Source: Pithys albifrons albifrons
Taxonomy: Eukaryota; Chordata; Aves; Passeriformes; Thamnophilidae
NCBI RefSeq assembly: GCF_047495875.1
Contig: NC_092480.1
Coordinates: 62,001 to 126,000, forward strand
Reading direction: 5' to 3'
Length of the DNA stretch: 64,000 bases
Part shown: in pieces, positions 56,695 through 64,000 of the stretch
Position numbering within the stretch: the first letter of the stretch is position 1
Layout of the letters: the number at the start of each line of letters is the position of its first letter
Notes under the pieces: model-generated
What the model saw: the letters and a program-made list of their open reading frames with translations, nothing else
What the model was told of the DNA's origin: nothing
Database searches by the model: none
Position numbers and translations under genes: made by a program

Positions 56695-58654
56695 GTGCTG
56701 TTTATACTTCGGGGGTTTCATGTTTCCCATGACCCAAACACTTCCGTAAAATAAATATACTGATGGCAATGCCTCAGGTGTTCAGCCTTGCTGGCTTCAC
56801 TCCTTACAGGTCAGGGAGGGAAGGTGTTGGGGAGCCCCATCCTTGGTGCTGTGCCTCCTATCACTCAGCCAGCCAGGCTATTTTGCCAGGCTTTTTGTTT
56901 CCTCACACCCAAGAGGTTTCAATGCTTCTTTCAGAGGCTTTGAACACCTTTATTTCTTAGGGCTAACATCGGGGTGTAACTCCAGGGTTGCTTTAAGGAG
57001 CCTGCATTGTCTCTTGCAAAGATCACAGTAAAATCCCAGGAGCTGCAGACACTGCTGCGAGATGGTGGCTGGATCAGCCAAGCTGTGCTTGCTCTCTTGC
57101 TGTGTTTATTCTGTGGATCTACTCAGTGCCCAGCTGAAGTATTTTTTCCACCCAAAGCTGAGAAGAAAATGCAGGTTGTGTGATGCATTTTCTGCCAGTT
57201 CTGCTGCTCCACTCCCCTTGGATCTCAGCTCTCGCCGTTGGGATGAGACAAACCAGGCATTTCCCTCTGGCTTTTAGGAGGTGAAACTCAAATTTGAAGT
57301 TTATTTTTGAGGAATAAAGGATCCACAGGTCAACCCAGTTAATGTCTGCCTCCAAGATTCTGTAGAGGAACAAATTCCAATCCTTTACCTGGGGAGTGAG
57401 TGTCATTCCTGCCCCTGGTTTTCCCTCTCCTCCTCCCAGGCAGAGAGCTGGTGTTCCTGCATCACACCCTACAGGGCAGACAGTGCTGGATTTGGTGGAT
57501 TGCAGAACATTGGGAAGAGAAGGAATTTACCAGCTCTAAAAAGCAATGGCCAAAAGTGTCATTTGATTTAGAGAGAAGGTTTTGTGCTCGTGGCATTTGT
57601 CCCTCACCTTCACAGGCATTGCCTGCTGCTGGTAATTCCGCAGAGCATCCTTTAGGGCTGTGAAGAAACTGGAAAAGGAATTTTTAAGTAAAATTCTGCT
57701 TACATGCAATTACTGCTTTTGATTGTGTCAGCTGGGATGTTGGACATCCTCTCTCTAGGTAAAGTACCTCTAAAATAGTTCTATAGTAGGTTATGGCAGA
57801 AGATACTGACTAAAAGAAATTAATTACCCTAAGCAACTAAGTCTTGATAAATTCTCTTGCACCTTTCACAATTAAGAAGTTGTGAGAGAGACATATTTAA
57901 TTGCTAGAAAAATCCTTACAAGCCCAAAGCAAACTGTAATTCTTGCTTGGCTACACTATTCAACTTGCAAGACTCTAGGAGTTCAAATCCTGATGGAAGT
58001 GTATCGATTTTGCCCTATATTGAATGCTAAAAAAAAAATCCCTCAGCAACCCCCCTGCACACCTCCTGTGATGCAAGTCCTATGGTTCCAATTAAAATCA
58101 CCTGTTAACTTAAAAAGGTCTCTTTTTAGAAAGGGTTTAAAAGATTTTCATGTGATTGATTCAATGTAAAATGCCCTTTACAATTACCACTCTAAACTAC
58201 TTGTTTCCCACTGAGTAAGACCCAATTTGAGATGTTTATCAAGGCTTTGCACTCTTTCCACTCTTCATACTGAGTTCTTAAATTCCTTATTGACAACTTG
58301 CATCTGTCAGCAATGGATATTTTTAAGTTTGTTGCATAAAAGCTTTTAAAAGCTTTTAATGGCTTGATTTTGTCTCTGTAGTCTCAAGGAATAAATCAGC
58401 TCTGAATGGACTCATAAGTGTGGTTAGTCCTGGGTTCCCCCTATTTCAGAGCAGTAAAATGACTTGATTTAACAAATTCCTTCTTTCCTTGCTTCCACTA
58501 TTTCCACAAAGACAGTGGGTTTAGTGCAAAGATCACACCCCTTATTTCTCTTTAATTTTCATCTCTTACCATGAGCTTCACAACTGATGAATGATGTGAC
58601 ACTGCTTGGATTCTGCTGAAGTCTGTGGGGCTTATTTAGAACTTTGGGGTTGTC

Positions 58655-58722
58655 CTGTGCAGGGCCAAGAGTTGGACTTCAATGTTCCTTTTGGCTCCCT
58701 TCCAACTCAGGATATTCTATAT
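58655..58722 (+). mobile_element. Short CR1 3' end, sense
   Basis: GAGTTGGACTTCAATGTTCC followed by CTTCCAACTCAGGATATTCT. Only the last 70 or so bases of CR1 remain. Confidence 0.8.
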
Positions 58723-58811
58723 TTTGTCCTCAAAAGACTGATGACCCCACCAATTTAATTGACTCTAGTTTGCTTTATTAGAAGACAATTTATTTGATCA
58801 CATTTGCTCTC

Positions 58812-58999
58812 TCACTGCATATTTAATTTCAATTTTTCATCTGGTTTTGGTTTGCAGTGCACAAAGTACTTCCCTGTCTCCTCATTGTATTTCAGCTCCC
58901 AGAATCTATCAGGGGAGAGTTGATCCATCCAGAAAGACACAAACTTTTTGTGCCCATGAATGGATGGTTTTCCAGGGTCACCACACCCTGCCCCATGTT
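58812..58999 (-). CDS. Candidate terminal coding exon of an unrecognised gene
   Basis: On the - strand this reads a coding-like peptide rich in aromatic and charged residues, including SFWMDQLSPDRFWELKYNEE and TGKYFVHCKPKPDEKLKLNM, ending in a TGA at 58812-58814. Two AATAAA signals follow at 58789-58794 and 58774-58779, as expected for a last exon with a short 3' UTR. The likeliest acceptor (GGGTCTCTCAG, exon start 58999) leaves two bases before the first codon. A phase-0 alternative would start at 58943. I do not recognise the protein, and no function is offered. Chance is possible since the piece is short. Confidence 0.35.
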
Positions 59000-60352
59000 C
59001 TGAGAGACCCAGACCCCAAAGCACATCCCTTCATATAAAGCCACAGGGAGGAAAAGCAAGTGATGGAGGGAAGAAAGAAAAGGGTCTTAATAAAGGGTCT
59101 GGATATCAAAGGCCACCTTGCTTGGGTGTTTGGAGGAGCCAAGGGAGCCTGGTGGTTTAGTCTGGGAGGTTTCCTCTTGGGAAAGGCAGACTGCCCTTCC
59201 CTTTCTTTCTCTCCTCTCTTCTCCTGGGAAAGCTCTTTGACTCAACAGGGTTAAAGTCTGGCAGTGCCTTGAGGAATGAAGTCATTCATGTAACCACATC
59301 TCTCTTGGCATGTGAAATATGAACATTTTAGCAGCAACCCCCCCCTATTTTGCAGTTTTACACCACAGGACCCTTTGAGCCCTCAGGTTTCCTGCAGAGG
59401 AAGGCACCAGGGAAGGGTTTTTCTGCAGAGGGATCTCAAGGGAGCTCTGGCAACTGGGTTTTTCCTGGGAAAGCCAACAGCTCCTCTGGATTTTTGAGGC
59501 ATAAAAGGGAAAGAGATTTTTTTTCTCCCTTGCAGTCAGCACAGATAGAATTTAGCAAATACCAGTCTGGGAGAGGCTTTTCCCCTGTAAACCCATTTGT
59601 GTGTCCATTAAAGCAGGTGCTCTGGAGTGAACAAAAGGACTTCCATTGCAACATGTACATCTTCCTCCAGCATGTGAGAGTAAGATACAACCACAACTCC
59701 CCCCTTAAAAAAGGGCTGGCATCTCATGCAGTTTGCTCTGGCTGGATTTCAGCCTTGCTCCCAGTTTTTTGAGGAAAAAAAGGCCAAGTTTGTGCTGCTC
59801 AGCAGCAGTGCTGCAATTTCTCTTTATTAAAATACACTGAGAGTCACCTAAATGTACTTAAACCCAGCCCAGCTCTCTGACCTAGGCTGGCTGCTAATAA
59901 ATTGCCTCCTAAATTACCCCAATTAAAGGTTCACAGAGTTTGTTTCCACACCTTCAATTCAAATTCTACCCAGACCAGGGGATGCAGGATGGCACTTTAA
60001 AGCCCCCAACAGTACTTAAAAATCACAACAGGTTAAAGTAGCCAGCACAAAGGTGATAAATATGGGCATAATTATGGGTTATTGTAGCAGCTTAATTAGC
60101 ATAGCTGCAATTAGCCTTTTTTCCCCAGTTTTCATTTAGCAGCTAACAAAAATCAAATGGAAAATATTTTAATTTAAAAGACATTCTCAGCATAAGGAGA
60201 CTTAATTATTCACTGATAACTATGAAGAAGAGAAATCTGCTCTTTTGTGCCAGAAGTGATAAAAAATGAGGCTGTCAGACCAAAAATAATACCCAGCTGG
60301 TTTAACCCTGGAATTTATGTTCCAGCTGATGCAGCATTGTGGGAGTCCTCAC

Positions 60353-60475
60353 CTTGACTTTAGTCAGGTTTAACTTGAGAACTGGTCTCTTTTCTCCTTT
60401 TTGGCTGACAACATGCTGAGCACTGTCAAGCAGATCCCAGAGCATCCAAAATTTCCTGCCTGCTGGTACCTCCAG
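60353..60475 (-). CDS. Candidate internal coding exon of an unrecognised gene
   Basis: On the - strand a 123-nt, phase 0-0 segment is bounded by CACTGAGCAG and a strong donor GTCAAG|GTGAGG. It encodes 41 residues including GRKFWMLWDLLDSAQHVVSQ and KRPVLKLNLTKVK. The + strand frames here are interrupted. It lies about 1.35 kb upstream (in - sense) of the candidate terminal exon, but the phases do not join directly to its better acceptor, so another exon or a different boundary would be needed. The acceptor's pyrimidine tract is weak. Family not recognised. Confidence 0.33.
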
Positions 60476-60720
60476 CTGCTCAGTGGCCAGAGGCTGTTTC
60501 AGGTTTAAACACCAGGTTCTGACTGGGTTTAAACACCAGGGTTTGGAGCTGAACTTCCCTCTCCCAACATCCTTACAAAGGGAAAAAGGAAAGAGTTGGT
60601 GGGTGTAAGAGGCAGGTTCTAGATGTGGGTTTGTCTGTAAAGGGGTGTGGAGAGGAGCAGCTTTCAATGCAGGTGCCCAGGGTCTAATTAAGTCCTTCTT
60701 TGAAATATTTGTGCTGTCAG

Positions 60721-60895
60721 AGCCTCCTTGAAGCCATCTTGGTGCAAGTGGGAGCTGATGTGCCAAAGGCAGCCTGGGAAGACCTTCTGCTGTCTCACAT
60801 GGGATCTCCAGCTTCTGGCAAAGTTAAAACTGCAGAAATGCTCAGTTTCCTTAAGATTAAACAAAATAACAAAGTCCCTGAACCCTGCTGGTATG
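60721..60895 (+). other. Exon-like open segment on the + strand
   Basis: Preceded by TATTTGTGCTGTCAG and followed by a GTGAGA donor. The reading SLLEAILVQVGADVPKAAWE and on to AEMLSFLKI looks coding-like. The opposite strand is also open, so the strand and even the coding nature are uncertain. Confidence 0.2.
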
Positions 60896-62451
60896 GTGAG
60901 AACAGGACACAACCCAATGTCACCATCTCCGGGTCTTGGGGTGTTGTTTGTTTTAAAGAAGGCCCTGCTGCTAAACATCCCTGTGGATTAGTTTGCTCAT
61001 TTGCTGGACTTGAAAACAATTTTTTGTTCACAAGCTAAACAGATGAGACTCCAAGATTCCTCTCTTTCTTGTTCATTTAGGGGTGAAAAATTGCCAGCAA
61101 GAATTCAATTAGCATCATATCTGCTCAGGCTGGGCTGTGCCGAGGCCCTTCCTGCACCCACACTTGGTCCTCACAATGGCAGCATCTGCTTTATTAAGAG
61201 TTGCCTAATTGATTCTGACATGCCCAGTTATTATATGTTAACAATGTCCTCTGGGGTGAATAGTTAGAGGAAAAGGGATGAGGTAATCAAAATGATGGGT
61301 TTTCTTCTGTTTCTTGGACCTCCTTTCAGCATTAAAAGCTGGGGCTGACCTGGTGTGTTGCTTTATTCACAGAAAGGTCCTTAACTTCTCGACCTGACTC
61401 ACGTGGCAAATGCTGGTGGCTAATTTTCCTCTGGAAGTTTGGGTTTGTTTGTTGATTTATTTACTTATTTCTTAATCAGAAAATGCATAGTCAATACTGC
61501 ATAGTCAGGAGGGCTTCTAAAGTGTGTGGAATGGGGTCTTCTTATACAAAAACTAAATTTATCTTTATTATTTTTCTGGATGATGATTGAGACAAACTTG
61601 TCTAGGCTGACAGCAAAGGGCAGGATCTTCCACTAGCTCACAAGATAGACTTAGAAAACCTGAAAACACCTTTTGAGGCTCATAAACTCTTCTCAAAGAA
61701 CTCTACACAAACTTCAGAGCCATCGCTGCTTTGCGAGGGGATGAGGTCAGCAGTCAGACGTTGCTTTTCCGTGGGAATTGTAAAATCATCCTGACTTTTC
61801 CTTCTGAGAAAATAGGAGGGTGTTGCTTTGTGCTACAGAACAAAACTTGAGATTAGTTTGGTGTTGTTGATGTAGAGAATGTAAAAATTTTGGTGATTAT
61901 GGGGGCAGGAATCTGAGCGGATTCAACAGTCGGGATGTCAAACTTGCCATTGGGAAGTGCAGGGAAGGGGCCTGAGGGAGCTCTGCCAGTCCCACAAGTG
62001 CTGCTTGGGGCAGCTTCATCCCTCTTGTCTCTGTTGGGGTTATAATCTAGCTTGATTTAGGCTCACATTTCAATTTCTGTCTTCATTTATAACCCCTGCA
62101 GAGACACCTTGGTGGCGTTTGTGGCTCTGAAATCTCATGTTGTGCTCAGCCAGGTCACGGGTACATCAGCAATTCCTGTTGCCACAGGGAAAGCGGATTA
62201 AAACATTAAAAAAGGGTGGATTCAGTTGTGTTCCATGCCCTGCCTGCTTCCAAGAGGGCACACATGAAGCTTTTGTCAAAGAGAGGAAGGAACTCCAAGG
62301 CCTCCAGATTAATTTAAATGTCTTTTGCAGGTCTTTTGCTGTGGTTTCAGGCAACACCAATTATTCTGTGGCAACTCTTCTGCAGTTCAGAGCCATGAAA
62401 AAGTGTGGAGTTAAATCGTGAGGCCGAGGATGGACAGTACAGAGTACCTGT

Positions 62452-62862
62452 GGCCTATTTATATATATTTATGTATTAAATATGTGATGGATATGCTTCA
62501 TATATAAGGAACTGATACGTAATATCTATAAATATGTTCATGCTTCATATGTAAGAAACTGAAGCACAGACTCAAGCTATTATATATAAATATAAAGATA
62601 CTTCACATATGAGGAACTGAAGCATAGGGATCATATATCTAAATGTTTTATGTATAAGGAACTAAAGCACACAGAGTGTGTGTGTATACATATACATACA
62701 TATCTATATATATACATATATATATACATATCTATATATATATATATATATCTATATATACACACACACACTTCATGGATAAGGAATTGAAGCACAGACT
62801 ATAGACACTATATGTAAATATATGTGTATATGCTTCTTGTATAAGGGCCTGACGCCCAGAGA
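62452..62862 (+). repeat. Degenerate tandem repeat with interspersed AT/TA tracts
   Basis: Six units resembling CTTCATATATAAGGAACTGA plus AGCACAGA, at about 62495, 62541, 62599, 62645, 62770 and 62831. Spacing is about 46-62 bases except for one gap filled by a TA/TATC run (62684-62770). The units are diverged. Confidence 0.75.
62684..62770 (+). repeat. (TA)n/(CA)n-like microsatellite
   Basis: Alternating TATATA, TACATA and TATCTA with a short CACACACA end, inside the larger tandem repeat. Confidence 0.85.
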
Positions 62863-64000
62863 CACCGAGGTGTGCAAACAGAAACCCTGTTCCCAGTTAG
62901 CCCATCCCTCAGCAGACCCAAACACCTCGGGCAGGGGCACTTCCTCCACAGCCTCAAACTGCAAACAGAGGCCAGAATTCCCAGAGCTGCCTTTTCCCAC
63001 CCCCCCAGCAGTGCCAGGGGATGGGGCAACACCCACGGAGCTACCACAGGGAGAGTCTGGAATCTGGACGGAGCAACTTACTAGGGAGCATTAATAAAAC
63101 TTGTTACCCTAATTGAAACAAATACTCCAATAAAATCAAGGTTTCAGGCATTAATGGACGTGTGTGTGGCACAGGAAGCAGCACAAGGAACCAGGTTTCC
63201 TGTCCTTTTGGGGTTGGAGAGAAATAACCTCCCAACGATGACAACTAAATTAGAGAAGATGGCTTTCCATAATTTCTCCAAACAATCACTTAATGGGAGC
63301 AGTGTAATTCCACGAAATAAGTGAATGGAGTACTGATCCATTTTATGGAACCATCAATAAACTAAAGCTTGCCTGCTTTTAAGATTAAACTGAAAAAAAA
63401 GCCAAGAGTGAAGGGAGAAAAAAAGAGTATTTATCTTTACACAGAAAATTTGTGTGCCAGTAAAGTGCAGGCAGTGACAGGAATTTCAATTATTTAATCA
63501 AAAAGAAAATGAAAGTGGCTTTAAGTGTTGTGATTTGAGCCAGTGAAATCTAATGTGGGCTCACATTGAATATGAGGAAAATGGGAAGAAAATTAAAGCT
63601 GCTCCTACTTAAATCATGTGGTTACAAATGGTAAATTAGTTTCTCGATGTTTTCATTTAAGTGTTTAAGTGGAAGGTTTTATTCTTAATGTAGTGTTGTG
63701 ACACAGAATAAAAACCTTATCTGTCTCTATGGCTTTTTTTCTTCCCCCCTCTGTGTTGCTGCCTTGGAAGGCAAAAGGGGGGAAAGCTGCAGCAGTATTA
63801 GACTGCTTTTGTTAAAACTGGGAGGCAATATGCTTTCACCACAAGCTCATTAAGGTAATAGATGAATAATGTCTATTAAAAATGCACTAGGCTAAATGAA
63901 TTTAATGTGTGTTGGGAGGGAAATTGCGTTTGCCAGAGGATACAAACTGGAATTTTTTTTTAATTTTTTTATACTTATTTGGAGTCTTGAGGACTGATCT
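62863..64000. other. Non-coding sequence at the window end
   Basis: No gene recognised. The open frames at 62.8-63.1 kb overlap on both strands and lack family resemblance. From about 63460 the sequence is AT-rich with ATTAAA, TAATTA-like and TTTAATTTTT segments and resembles conserved non-coding DNA, but this cannot be shown without alignment. Confidence 0.35.

Larger units (their letters stand above)
59025..62450. other. AT-rich intergenic or intronic sequence with homeodomain-like motifs
   Basis: Apart from the candidate exons, this is non-coding. Around 59900-60240 there are clustered TAATTA/TTAATTAG, ATAATTATGG and GATAA motifs in an AT-rich block, as seen in developmental enhancers. 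Confidence 0.35.

Noticed and set aside
56458..56754. 98-codon + strand frame
   Set aside because: Its second half translates an antisense CR1 fragment.
59312..59772. 140-codon + strand frame near 59.3-59.8 kb
   Set aside because: No splice context, no domain, and competing minus-strand frames; nothing supports translation.
50901..64000. BSX homeobox gene expected from synteny
   Set aside because: No frame contains the WFQNRR homeodomain signature or anything close, so it must lie beyond the window or be rearranged.

Overview
The window looks like a piece of a bird genome. Truncated CR1 LINE copies are the only interspersed repeats I recognise. The genes are vertebrate, with GT-AG introns, and CLMP next to HSPA8 in the same orientation matches the order I know from vertebrates (human 11q24; chromosome 24 in chicken, from memory). 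The exact species cannot be read from the sequence.

Region by region. 1-1057 is sequence upstream of, and probably including, the 5' UTR of CLMP. 1058-38751 is the coding span of CLMP (CXADR-like membrane protein) on the + strand. I joined seven coding exons whose phases all agree, giving a 370-residue protein against 373 in human. The first exon encodes only nine full codons and is separated from exon 2 by an intron of about 31.8 kb, which holds CR1 fragments, a local duplication, simple repeats and no convincing second gene. A long 3' UTR follows, to about 41.88 kb. 41.9-44.6 kb is intergenic and holds a long interrupted TG microsatellite. 44.64-45.9 kb is a CpG-rich promoter with five CCAAT boxes, two octamers, two perfect heat-shock elements and a TATA box. 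45.16-50.9 kb is HSPA8 (HSC70): one non-coding exon plus eight coding exons, 646 residues, ending in EEVD. Introns 5, 6 and 8 each carry a U14 (SNORD14) box C/D snoRNA. 50.9-64 kb is mostly non-coding. It has CR1 fragments, a degenerate tandem repeat, AT-rich blocks with homeodomain-like TAATTA motifs, and two candidate minus-strand coding exons of a gene I do not recognise (58.8 and 60.4 kb).

How the genes work together: CLMP is a cell-cell adhesion Ig protein. HSPA8 is the constitutive cytosolic HSP70, and its introns also yield U14, which acts in 18S rRNA processing and 2'-O-methylation, so chaperone and ribosome production share one transcript. I see no functional link between CLMP and HSPA8 beyond adjacency.

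Most notable: a 33-nt tandem duplication of the CLMP exon 4 splice donor, which offers an in-frame alternative donor (11 extra residues); the unassigned minus-strand exons; a duplicated octamer-CCAAT module and three GCCACGTG E-boxes at HSPA8; and a strongly GC-rich block confined to HSPA8 exon 5.
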